Assembly (NCBI GenBank): GCA_026873275.1
Contig: JANTUC010000003.1
Span: forward strand, 1,550,001-1,614,000
Source of the DNA: Pseudopithomyces maydicus
Lineage: Eukaryota; Ascomycota; Dothideomycetes; Pleosporales; Didymosphaeriaceae
DNA length: 64,000 bases
Direction: 5' to 3'
In this document: positions 1 through 12,523 of the stretch, one piece after another
Layout of the letters: the number at the start of each line of letters is the position of its first letter
Position numbering within the stretch: position 1 is the first letter of the stretch
Translations under genes and position numbers: made by a program
The notes under the pieces: generated by a model
Seen by the model: only the letters and a program-made list of their open reading frames with translations
Databases searched by the model: none
Told to the model about the DNA's origin: nothing

Positions 1-3000
1 TATAAATATAAAATAAATATATTAAAAATTAGAAGAATTAGATAAATTTATTAAAATATTTAAACTTATAATAACCTGCTATAAGGGATATAGTAAAAAT
101 ATAAATTTAAAATCCTTTACTAAAAGCTTAGTCTCTAATAAAAATAATAATTATAATAATTATTGTGCGGAAATTCTTCGCTAGTATTAATTAGTTATAA
201 GAGATTATAAGGTATACTTTACTAAGTATATAGCTTATATATAGAGAGTTTAGAACCTCTATAACTAAGTAATTAAAATAATTAATTAGTAACTCCTTAC
301 TCCTACTATATTTAGTATTATTAATTAGGAGAGCTCTATAATTTAAGTAATTATTAAATATTTAAAGAATAAGCTAGCTTTATCTAAAGTAGTAATAATT
401 AATTAAATCTACTAAAAATATTATATTATATTTAAAAAAGTACACTATAATTAAATAATTTTAAAAAATTAGTATAAGGAATAGAACGCTCTCTATATAT
501 TTATTATATAATATAAAATTTTAAAGTTTAAGGGAGAGATTGCTATAATTAACTTTTTAAGTATTATTATATATAAGATAGCACTAGAGTAGGCTTATAT
601 ATAATATACTAAAATTAAGCGCTAATAAATAAGAAGAGAAGAAATATTTTATATTAAAGATATTAATAGGCTCTTTTTAGTCTATTTAAACTTATATACT
701 AATAGCTTAAATGCTAAGTTTAAGATCTTTATAATATTTACTAAAAAAAGTAATAAAATTTTAGAAAGTAGCACTAAAAGCGTATTAAGCTTTAAAAAAG
801 GTAAAAATTACCCTTATAGAAAAAGTTATAATTAGTCTTTATAGTTATATAAGTACTTATAAATAGTTATTTAAGGATTATATTAAAATAGGCTAATAAC
901 CTTAACTAAGAAAAAGAAGGATAAAATTCTAATATATTTTATTTATTTAAATTATATTTAGGTATATAATACTATATAGAAAGGAAATAGGATAAAAAGA
1001 AAAGAGTTCTAAAAATTATCTTTTTAGGTAATATTACTACTATATTAATTAATCCTATAATTATAAGCACTATAAAAGAATTAGGTATATATATTATTTT
1101 TAACTTTAATACTTACCCGCTCTTAAGGAATACTATTTTAAATAATAAAGGTACTATATACCTTATTAATAATATCTTAATACTTATACTAGGATTATTT
1201 AAGAAAAGCTTTATATATAATATAATTAAAGTAGGTACTGTATCCTACCCTATACTTAAAAGAGGAACTAAGATTATTAAAAAAATCTTTATAATATTTA
1301 ATAGAAAGCGCGGCGATCTTACGCTTAATAATATAATTATAATAGAAGGTTTTTATATAAATATTATTTTTAAAGCTCTATTACTTAAGTAAAATATATA
1401 ATATATAGATTATAATAGCACACTATACTATAGTAAACTTAATTATAATTTAATACTTATAAAGCTCGAGCGTAAGTATAACTTTATTTTTATTAAATAT
1501 AAACCTGTCCTCTGCTATCCTACTATTATAAGTATATTACTTATTTATAAAAAGATTAGAAGCTTTTATACTTTAATTCTAAAAATAAATTTTATTAAGC
1601 TCTAGCACTAATATTTTAGTTATTTAAAAAAGAATATTTTAGAGGCGCTAGTTAAAAGAATAAGGAATATTAAAATAGAAGAAATATTAAAAAAGGAATA
1701 TAAGTACTATATAATAATATATACTTTTTAAATAATCTCTAGAAGGCTGAAGGAACAATTTCTAAAATTATATTTTTAAGTTTTATAAAACTTATTTAAT
1801 TACTTAGCTAATAGGCTTAGTAAGCGTTAGCTTATACTTTTAAAGTATAATTATAATAGAAAGTTATATATATTTCTACTATATAATAAGTTTACTATAG
1901 AGGTTTTAGAGATCTAGGAAAGCTTTATAGTTTATATTTAAATATATTATTATTTAAAGATTATTATAATCTTTTAAAATAATAATATAGTAATATATCT
2001 ATTAAAGGGCAAAGGGCGCTTTAAAATATAAATTAAGAAGCGTAGTATTATTATTAAAATATCTTTATTATATACTTATAAATTTAATAGCAGCGCGGAA
2101 AGAGTAGAGTAGAAAGTAATTATTAAAGTTTTAAAAATAAAACTTAATGCTAACTTATTAAATAAATTATAGCCTAAAGTAGTGCTTATAATTATTTATT
2201 TAATTAATATAAGTCCTACTCCCTTTAAGTATATAATCTCTCTAAATAAGGCGCTAGATATATAATTTATATAATATTTTAAGTAGTATTAATTAGAGCG
2301 TATAAAGAGTATATTAGTTAACTTATAATTAGATTAAAGCAGTATATTTATATATAATTATTATATATACCCTTTAAATAGTGATAGAATAATAGGTTAT
2401 AAGAGATATAATTTTAAAATAATACTTAAGGGTTATATTAAATATTTAGTAGGTTATAAAGTTTTTAATATTTATAGAATATAGATCCTAGTGCTCGACT
2501 AAGTAATAATAATATATAATATAATATTTAATAAGTAATCCTTCTATATTAAAAATAAAAATTTAGTATTTACTAGAAAAGAGATTATAGAGCTTATAAA
2601 TATTCTAAATAAAGGTAAGATAGTTAACCCTAAAGAGATATTTAATAAAGTCCTTAAGTATACTAGTATATTACCTAAAGAATAGAGTAGTAATAATAAT
2701 TAAAGAAACCTATTTAAATATTAATTTAAAAATATAGTTAATTAGAGAAGTGTTTCTTTAGTTAGTCTATTAAGGGAATACTTTAATAATTAAATTAAAG
2801 GTAAGGGAGCTGCTAATTAAATTAATAAATAATAAAAAACTTTTTTATAGCTTCTTAATTACCTAGGCCTTATTACTTTAGACCCTATACTAGAATATAG
2901 AGTTATTAAAGAAGATAATCTTTTAGATAGTCTATAAGAAGTATATTATATTAATAAAGTAAATAGGTTAAAATTAGGGCTACTAAACTAATATATAAAG

Positions 3001-3759
3001 TACTTAAGCTCTACTAATACCTTTTAAGTAGTAAAATAAGACTTTAATTTATCTATAAAAGTAGAAGTACTACTACCTATTAGGAGATAATATAAGTAGT
3101 AGGTATAAAAACTATTTATTTATTTAAGCTATAGATAGCGTATTTAGAATTAAAAAAATTTTAATATATTAGGGGGTGGTATAGTAAACTAAAGAGTATA
3201 TATAGTAATTACTAAAATACTATTTAAGTTTTTAAATAAGCTTTAATTTAATTTCCTAAACTTCTTCCTTTTTAATATTATTAAAGTCTAGGAAGCTTAT
3301 AAAGAGCTAATTATAATAAATATAGTAATTTAGGATACTTTAAGAATAAGGCTTAAGCCCTTATTATTAAAAATTTAATTATTAATAATTAAATTTCCCC
3401 CTTTACTAATAACTTAAAAATAGCTTTTTAGGTATAAGCTAGGATAGCTGTTTAAGAATACTACTTATAAAAAGATTTTAATATTATTAAAAATAGGAAT
3501 CTAAGAGAAAGTTTTAAATAACTTAATAGGTAAGCGCCCACTCCCACTAAAGTAGGTATTTATATATAAATATAATAAGAATAGCTACTTTACTAAGTGT
3601 AAAGCTTATATAATAGTTAGAGGAAATCTATAGTAGATTAATATAATTACCTCTACCTACGCTGTAATACTTATAGTAAAATTATTTTAAACTGTAATTA
3701 TAATTATAGTAGAATTTAACCTAAAAATTTTATAATTTAATATAGTAGGCGCGTTCTTG

Positions 3760-4110
3760 AACACCTTTATTAATAAAAATAATTTAATATTTTATAAATT
3801 ACCTAACAGCTATTATAAGCTAAAATATTATATTAAGTTTAAAAAAGCTTTTTATAGGCTAAAAGATTTACCTCTTTTATAATATAAGGAATTTTTAAGC
3901 ACTTTATTAATAATTAGTTTTTACGCTTCTAAGGAGGAGTTTTATATATTTTTTAATAAAAATTAAAAGATTTTTGTGCTCTTTTATATAAATAATATTT
4001 TAATTCTTTATTATAAGAATTAGCAGAAAGAAGCTATAAAGCTTATTAAATAAATTTAAAATAAATATAAGCTTAAAAAAAAGGACCTATAAAATAATTT
4101 CTAAGAGTTT
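3760..4110 (+). repeat. Conversion-like tract identical to 12175-12523
   Basis: Over about 350 bp this part of the RT region of copia copy A matches copy B with no substitutions. The only differences are one A in each of two A-runs (A6 against A5, A8 against A7). The sequence on both sides differs between the copies every few bases. Such a sharp block of identity between RIP-diverged copies suggests gene conversion after the mutations arose, or an assembly artefact. Confidence 0.75.
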
Positions 4111-6896
4111 GGGTAATTAGAAATAGAGAGGTTAGGATAATTACTTTTATTTATAATACTTATATTAAAAAGGTAGCTAAGAAATTTAATCTAAACTTAA
4201 TAATATACTTATTAAGAATATTACTACCTTTAATTAAGCTTTTAAAATATAAAAGTTAGGTAACTAAGCAGGAGATTAAGGCGTACTAAGAATATATAAA
4301 ATTTATATTATATATAATAATTATACTATAACCTAATATCGCTTTTTTCATTACTAAGCTTTTTTACTTTTTAACTAACTTAAGTAAAAAATATTTTAAG
4401 GCTGTAGAGCGCCTAATAATATTTTTATATAATTTTTATTAAAAGGTAATTTAGTATAAAGTTATAATAAGTTTAGAGCTTATAATTTATAGGAACACTT
4501 CTTTTATAAATAATTTAGAAACTAGATAATCTTTTTATAACTATATTATAATACTTTTTAGGGGTGCTATAGTATAAAAGGCTATTTACTAATTAATAGT
4601 AATTATTTTTACTATTAAAGTAGAGCTTATAGTGCTAGAATATATAGATAAAAAAGTTATAATATTTAAAAGATTCTTTATAGAGCTTATACTTAATTTA
4701 AGCGATATTTAGAAAATTTTTATAATAATAAGTAAATAATTAAATTAGTAGTAGGATAAAATAAGTAAATTACTACTATACTATACTATATAAATATTAA
4801 AAATTTCTAGTTATGCTAGGAGCACGCTAAAGGATTATTTAAAATTTAGTATTTAAAAATAAGTAATATACCTATAGATAGGTTTATAAAGGCTCTATTA
4901 AAGTAGTAGTTTAATTACTTTAAAGAGCTACTAAATTTAAAAAGTGTTAAAGAACTAATTATAGAGTATAATAAGAAGTGAACTAGGGAATTTAAATATT
5001 ATAAAGCTATAAAACTATTATATAAGAGAATAGAATAGTTACTAGATAAATAGTAGCTTAATAAGCTATTTAAGAAATTTAAAGACTTATTTATATTATT
5101 TATTAATAATTAGAGTGACTAAAGTTTTATTAGAAAGTTTCCTTTTAGTATTTTTATTTTTATATAGTGCTAATATTATTTTTATAATAATTTAAGCCTT
5201 CTTTAGCGCTATAGCCTATAATTAATTAATATAATAATTAGTAGAGCTTATAATTTAAAACTTATATTAGGCTTCTTTTTCTAATAAAGCTATAAAAAAT
5301 AATTATAAATAAAATAGTAATTAATAGGCTTAATTAAAATAAATAAAAATTAAAAAAAGAGCTTAAAGAATACTTATATAGAGATATAAAAATAATTAGA
5401 AGAGTAGCGCTAGCAGCGCCTACTAAAAGTATTTTTATAATTTTAGTATTTATTATTAGACTTATCCTTAAGCGCAGACTTTATATAGCCTAGATAAAAG
5501 ACTTTATACTTAATACTTAATAATAGTTAGTTTAGGAAAAGTAGGTAAATAAGAATAAAAGAAAACTTACTAAACTTAATATAATTAGGAGTATAATAAA
5601 TAGATACCTTATTCTTAAAAGAATTAAAAGTAAACTTATTATTATTATTAAAGCTCTCTAGGATAGACTTATATTTAAATTTATTTAAATTTTTAGGGCT
5701 TAAGAAGTAAATAGCTTTATACTTAATAATATAAGACTATTATAAAGTAATAAGTAAAGGAGACTTTTTAACTAAATATTTATAAGTATATAGAGTGGCT
5801 GGCAGAAGAGTATAATACTTATAAATAAATAACTTTTTCTTATTATTAGTAAGTTCCTTATTAATAAGAGATTATTTAATTAATTTTTTATAAATAGTAG
5901 ACTTTTCTTAAATAAGCTAGAAGTAGGATTTCTTCTTAGTATATTTAGTAGAGGAGTAGAGATCTTTAGTAAAAATAGAAATTTAATAAGTTTATAAATT
6001 AATTAGTAAAAGCTCTAATTAAATTAAAAAAGTAGAAAAGCTTAAAAATATTATTTTATAATAGTAACTACACTACTACAGTAGGGGATTAAATAATTTT
6101 ACTATTAAAATAAGTAGAGTAGGTAGAGTAACTAAAAAATAGAGTTAGTAAAGTAAATAAAGTAAGTAGAGTTAGTAGAGCTAATAAAATAGGTAGAGTA
6201 AAATAAAATAGAGTAAAAGTAAATAATAAAGTATAAAAAAGTTATAAAAAGTAAAAATAATAAAAAAGGTCTTTATTTTATATATAGAGTAAAAAGTATA
6301 TATAGGTCTAGATACGCAGCGTTAGGCGATTAGTAAAAAAATAGTATATATATATATACTTAGTATAGCGGCTCTTTTACTAAAAGCTTAATAAAGATTA
6401 GCTTAAAAGTTTACTAATAATTAAAATAACTAAAAAGTTTAAATAGAAGAAATTAAGCTAAGGACTAAAAATACTACTATTTTAAAATTAGAGTAATTAA
6501 GGGCTTTATACTTTAAGCTCTAGAATAGCTTAAAAATATACTTTATATTTTAAATAACTTATAAAAGCTTTTTTAAAAGTACTACTACTCTAGAGCTATA
6601 ATAGCTAAAGGCCCTATTTTTTAAGCTTTAAAATAGCTTAAGAATTAACTCTATATTTTAAATAGCTTATAAAAGCTCTTTTAAAAAAGTATAACTACTT
6701 TAAAGCTATAGTGGCTAAGGGTATTATATTTAAGACTTTAAAATAGTTTAAAAATTTATTTTATAATTAGGGTAGCTTATAGGAGCTTTCTATAGAAGTA
6801 TTAAATAAATATTTTATTAAAGTTTTAATAATCTTATAGGCAGTTTAAAAAGCTTAAAAGTAGTTTATTAACTGCTTATTAAGCTAGGGGGTATAT

Positions 6897-7089
6897 TATA
6901 AGAGATAGATATTTATTTAGTAAGTTTATAAATAAAACTTATAAGCTTATAGAGTAGTAGAACTATAATTCTAGAGTATACTATATATTTAGCTCTTAGA
7001 ACTGGTTTTCTTATATATTAATTAATTAATTTTTCCACACGCACTTAATCTCTAAAGTCTATGTTATTTAGCTTGTCTGTCCTCTAATA
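6897..7089 (+). repeat. 3' LTR (193 bp) of copia copy A
   Basis: This matches the LTRs at 7879-8071 and 15312-15504, and the inverted one at 18212-18404; all four measure exactly 193 bp. It begins TATAAGAGATAG and ends CTCTAATA, the RIP-altered form of the TG...CA ends (the 15312 copy still ends in AACA). A G-rich run (AGCTAGGGGG, 6881-6890) just upstream is a plausible polypurine tract. Confidence 0.8.
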
Positions 7090-7192
7090 TTACTATTATA
7101 TAAGTTTAGTTTAGTAGCTTTACTATTAGAATTATTAAATAAGGTAAAGTTATTAAAGTCGCTTATATTAAGAGTATTTAAAATATTAAAAC
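7090..7192. other. Short AT-rich spacer between copia copies
   Basis: No reading frame, repeat or RNA gene is visible. The composition matches the surrounding RIP-mutated DNA. Confidence 0.5.
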
Positions 7193-7560
7193 TACAAGGA
7201 TAGCTAGTCCTAAAGATTAAAATTAATTTTTAGGTAGAAGTAACTTATAGAGAGAGAAGGATTATTAATTATATAAATAGGTTAATAGGGTAGTTAGTAT
7301 TAGTATTATAAATAATACTAAATTAATAAAGAGGCCTAGTGAATCTAAATAATAGATTAATAAATAGGTTAAATATAAGTATTTATAAAGGAAACTTAAG
7401 TTTTTATATACTTAAGTTAATTAGTAGGACTAATTGACTAATTATACTAATTAGCCTTTACTTAGTAATTAGTATATAAGCTACTTAGTATACTTAATAT
7501 ACTAAAGCTACTAATTATACTAATTAGGTTATATAATTATATAATTACACGGCCCGTCCC
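7193..7560 (+). repeat. Copy of a ~490-bp dispersed repeat (LTR-like), degraded
   Basis: Starts TACAAGGATAGCTAGTCC and aligns to the repeat at 55178-55667 (plus) and 52667-53157 (minus), sharing for example the tract AATAGGTTAATAGGGTAGTT. The start implies an original TGTAAGG, so it may be a solo LTR. Similarity to the other copies fades after about 7560, so the right end is approximate. Confidence 0.6.
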
Positions 7561-7878
7561 AGGCCTCTAATTATATATAGGATCGATGCTATACCGCAGT
7601 TATCTACAGATCTTAACACCCTCTTCAAGTAACTTAAATTCTATACTATATAATCTCTTATCTATAAGTCTTTTTTAGTAATATATATATATAGGCACTA
7701 AAAAATCCTCTTTTTTATAAACTACTATTTTATAGTTAACTTAAGTCCTACGCCTATAGCCTTTAAGTATTTTATTACTATATAATTTATTAAAGTATTT
7801 TATATGCCTATCGTATACTCTTATATATTTATATCCTTATTTATTATATTGATAGCCTTTATAATTATATCTTATTAT
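7561..7878. other. AT-rich spacer before copia copy B
   Basis: No gene is visible. It holds a small less-mutated patch (ACGGCCCGTCCCAGGCC, 7552-7568, just overlapping the start) and then AT-rich debris up to the LTR. Confidence 0.4.
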
Positions 7879-8071
7879 CGCAAGAGATAGATATCCATTT
7901 AGCGAGCTTATAGATAAAGCTTATAAACTTATAGAGTAATAAAATTATAATTTTAGAATATACTATATATTTAGCTCTTAGAGCTGATTTTTTTATATAT
8001 TAATTAATTAACTTTTTTATACACACTTAATCTTTAAAAATTATATTATTTTACTTATCTATTCTCTAATA
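7879..8071 (+). repeat. 5' LTR (193 bp) of copia copy B
   Basis: Aligned along its whole length with the 3' LTR at 15312-15504. Begins CGCAAGAGATAG and ends CTCTAATA. Differences from the partner are mainly C/T and G/A. Confidence 0.8.
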
Positions 8072-11000
8072 ATTATAAGCTTAATATATTAAGAATAAAG
8101 ATATTTCTCTCTATATAATTAATCGCTAGAAAATAGATTTAAATATTTTAATTTATTTAAAGGCCTTCTCTTATTGTTTCTTATTCTTATATAATAAGAA
8201 TAATACTTATTTATTACTATAAATTTTCTTATAAAGCTTATTATAAGACCTTATTCTAATAATATATTTAATACTTTAGGTATTTAATTTACTAATTATA
8301 AGAATTAGCTAATATAGTATATATAGCTTAAAATTATAGCCCTCTAGTAAAGTATTTAAAAATATATTAATCTAGATATACTGCTTACGGAAAACTTTAT
8401 CATAACTATTTTAAAAATTTCTAATTTTTAGGAAATAATTATAAATATAAAATAAATATACTAAAAATTAGAAGAGCTAAATAAGCTTATTAAAATATAT
8501 AAGCCTATAATAACTTATTATAAAAGATATAATAGAAATATAAATTTAAAATCCTCTACTAAAAGCTTAGTCCCTAATAAAAATAATAATTATAATAATT
8601 ATTATATAGAAATTCTTCGCTAGTACTAACTAGTTATAAAAGATTATAAAATATACTCTATTAAATATATAGCTTATATATAGAGAGTTTAAAACCTCTA
8701 TAATTAAATAATTAAAATAATTAATTAGCAGTTCCTTAGTTCTATTATACTTAATATTACTAATTAGAAGAGCTCTATAATTTAAGTAATTATTAAATAT
8801 TTAAAGGATAAGCTAGCCTCGTCTAAAATAATAATAATTAATTAGATCTACTAAAAATATTATATTATACTTAAAAAAGCACGCTATAGTTAAATAATTC
8901 TAAAAAACTAATATAAGAAATAAAATACTCTCTATATATTTACTATAGAGTATAAAATCCTAAAGCTTAAAAGAAAAATTATTATAATTAACTTTTTAAG
9001 TACTATTATATATAAAATAGTACTAGAGTAGGCTTATATATAGTATATTAAAATTAAGCGCTAATAGATAAGAAGAGAAAAGGTACTTTTTATTAAAAAT
9101 ATTAATAGATTCTTTTTAGCCTATTTAAACTTATATACTAATAATTTAAATACTAAGCTTAAGATCTTTATAATACTTATTAAAAAAATAATAGAACTTT
9201 AAAAGTAGTACTAAAAGTATATTAAGTTTTAAAAAAAGAAAAGATTGCCTCTATAAAAAAAGTTATAATTAGTCTTTATAGTTATATAAGTACTTATAAA
9301 TAACTATTTAGGGATTATATTAAGATAGTCTAATAACTTTAATTAAAAAAAAGGATAAAATTCTAATATACTTTATTTATTTAAATTATACTTAAGTATG
9401 CGATACTATAGAGAGGAAATAAAAAAAAGTTTTAAAGTCTATTTTCTTAAATAATATTACTACTGCGCTGATTAATTCTATAATTATAAATATTATAAAA
9501 GAATTAAGTATATATACTATTTTTAACTTTAATACTCACCCGCTCTTAAAAAGTATTATTTTAAATAATAAAGATACTATATACCTTATTAATAATACTT
9601 TAATGCTTATACTAGAATCGTTTAAAAAAAGCTTTATATATAATATAATTAAAGTAGGTACTGCGTCCTACCCTATACTTAGAAGAGAAATTAAAGTTAT
9701 TAAAAGAATTTTTATAATATTTAATAGAAAGTATAGCAATTTTATACTTAATAATATAATTATAGTAAAAAATTTTTATATAAATATCATTTCTAAAGCT
9801 CTATTACTTAAGTAAAATATATAATATATAAGTTATAATAGCACGCTACGCTATAGTAAACGTAATTATAGTTTAATATTTATAAAATTTAAGTATAAGT
9901 ATAACCTTATTTTTATTAAATATAAACTTATCCTCTATTATTCTACTATTACAAATATATTATTTATTTATAAAAAGATTAGAAGCTCTTATACTTTAAT
10001 TTTAAAAATAAACTTTATTAAGCTCTAGTACTAGCATTTTAATTATTTAAAAAAATATTTTAAAGGCGCTAGTTAAAAAAGTAAAAATATAAAAATAAAA
10101 AAATATTAAAAAAGAAATATAAGCACTGCGCAGTAATATATATTTTTTAAATAATTTTTAGAAGGTTAAAGGAATAATCTCTAAAATTATATTTTTAAGT
10201 TTTATAAAATTTATTTAATTACTTAGCTAGTAGGCTTAGTAAGTATTAACTTATATTTTTAAAGTGTAATTATAGTAGAAAGTTATATATATTTTTACTA
10301 TATAATAAGTCTACTATAGAGATTTTAGAGATTTAGGAGAGCTTTATAATTTATATTTAAATATATTACTGCCTAAAGATTATTATAATCTTTTAAAATA
10401 ATAATATAGTAATATATCTACTAAAGGATAAAAGGCGCTTTAAAATATAAACTAAAAAGTATAGTATTATTATTAAAATATCTTTATTATATATCTATAA
10501 ATTTAATAGCGGCGTAGAGAGAGTAGAATAGAAAATAATTACTAAAATTTTAAAAATAAAGCTTAGTATTAACCTGCTAGATAAGTTATAGCTTAAAATA
10601 GTATTTATAATTATTTATTTAATTAATATAAGCCTTATTCTCTCTAAATATATAATCTCTTTAAATAAGGCGCTAAATATATAGTTTATATAATATTTTA
10701 AGTAATATTAATTAAAGCGTGTAAGGAGCGCGCTAATTAACTTATAATTAAATTAAAATAATATATTTATATATAATTATTATATATATTTTTTAAATAG
10801 GAATAGAGCAGCAGGTCGTAAGAGATATAATTTTAAAATAATATTTAGGGGTTATATTAGATATTTAGTAGGCTATAAAGCTTTTAATATTTATAAAATA
10901 TAAATTTTAGTGCTCGACTAGGTAATAATAATATATAATATAATATTTAATAAGTAATCCTTTTATATTAAAAATAAAGATCTAATATTTATTAGAGAAG

Positions 11001-12174
11001 AGATTATAAAGCTTATAAATATTTTGAATAAAAATAAGATAATTAATCTTAAAGGAATATTTAATAAAGTTTTTAAATATATTAGCGTATTACCTAAAGA
11101 GCAGAGTAATAATAGTAATTAAAAAAATTTATTTAAGTACTAGCTTAAAAGTATAATTAATTAAAGGAGTATTCCCTTAACTAACCTACTAAGGGAATAC
11201 TTTAATAATTAAATTAAAAGTAAAAGAGCTATTAATTAAATTAATAAGTAATAAAAAACTCTTTTATAGTTTTTTAATTATTTAGGCCTTATTACTCTAG
11301 ACTCTACGCTGGAACGTAGAGTTCTTAAAAAAATTTTTTTAAATAGTCTATAAAAAGCGCGCTATACTAATAAAATAAATAAATTAAAATTAAAATTATT
11401 AAGTTAATATATAGAGCACTTAAGCTCTATTAATACCTCTTAAATAATAAAATAAAATTTTAGTCTACCTATAAAAGTAGAAGTACCACTATTTATTAGA
11501 AGATAGTATAAGTAATAGATATAAGAATTACTTATTTATTTAAATTATAGATAGTGTATTTAGAATTAAAAAATTTTAATATACTAGGGGGTAGTGCGGT
11601 AAATTAAGAAGTATATATAATAATTATTAAAATATTATTTAAATTTTTAAATAAGCTTTAATTTAATTTCTTAAACTCCTTTCTTCTTAATATTACTAAA
11701 GCCTAGGAAGCTTATAGAAAGCTAATTATTATAAATATAATAATTTAAAATATTTTAAAAATAAGACTTAAGCTCTTACTATTAAAAATTTAATTACTAG
11801 TAATTAAGCTTTTCTCTTTACTAATAATTTAAAAATAGCTCTTTAAATATAAGTTAAAATAATTATTTAAAAATACTGCTTATAAGAAAATTTTAATATT
11901 ATTAAAAATAAGAGTCTAAAAGGAGGTTTTAAATAATCTAATAAGTAAGTGCCTACTCCTACTAAAGTAGGTATTTATATATAAATATAATAAAAATAAC
12001 TACTTCACTAAATATAAAACTTATATAATAATTAGAGGAGATCTATAACAAATTAATATAATTACTTTTACTTATACTATAATATTTATAGCAAGATTAT
12101 TTTAAACTGTAATTATAATTATAGTAGAATTTAATCTAGAAATTCTATATTTTAATATAGTAAGTGTATTCCTA

Positions 12175-12523
12175 AACACCTTTATTAATAAAAATAATTT
12201 AATATTTTATAAATTACCTAACAGCTATTATAAGCTAAAATATTATATTAAGTTTAAAAAGCTTTTTATAGGCTAAAAGATTTACCTCTTTTATAATATA
12301 AGGAATTTTTAAGCACTTTATTAATAATTAGTTTTTACGCTTCTAAGGAGGAGTTTTATATATTTTTTAATAAAAATTAAAAGATTTTTGTGCTCTTTTA
12401 TATAAATAATATTTTAATTCTTTATTATAAGAATTAGCAGAAAGAAGCTATAAAGCTTATTAAATAAATTTAAAATAAATATAAGCTTAAAAAAAGGACC
12501 TATAAAATAATTTCTAAGAGTTT
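12175..12523 (+). repeat. Conversion-like tract identical to 3760-4110
   Basis: Partner of the tract in copia copy A. It includes the YINN catalytic box of the dead reverse transcriptase. No substitution separates the two; two homopolymer lengths differ by one. Confidence 0.75.

Larger units (their letters stand above)
1..7089 (+). mobile_element. RIP-degraded Ty1/copia retrotransposon, copy A (5' part outside window)
   Basis: Seen: this stretch aligns base for base, with many C/T and A/G differences, to the complete element at 7879-15504; position 1 corresponds to about 8440. Its conceptual reading has a stop every few codons, but landmarks survive. A copia RT stretch (KVFIYKYKYNKNSYFTKCKA followed by IIVRG) lies near 3550-3630, and the catalytic box reads YINNIL at 3985-4002 where active copia enzymes have YVDDIL. 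D-to-N changes and Trp or Gln codons turned to stops are what G-to-A and C-to-T mutation produces. It ends in a 193-bp LTR. The 5' LTR and start of gag are missing because the window begins inside the element. It cannot encode a working protein. Family assignment is confident; the exact edges of gag, integrase and RT cannot be placed by eye. Confidence 0.85.

Noticed and set aside
9603..9815. 70-codon open frame in copia copy B
   Set aside because: It is a chance survivor inside a RIP-destroyed element; the matching stretch of copy A lacks its start codon.
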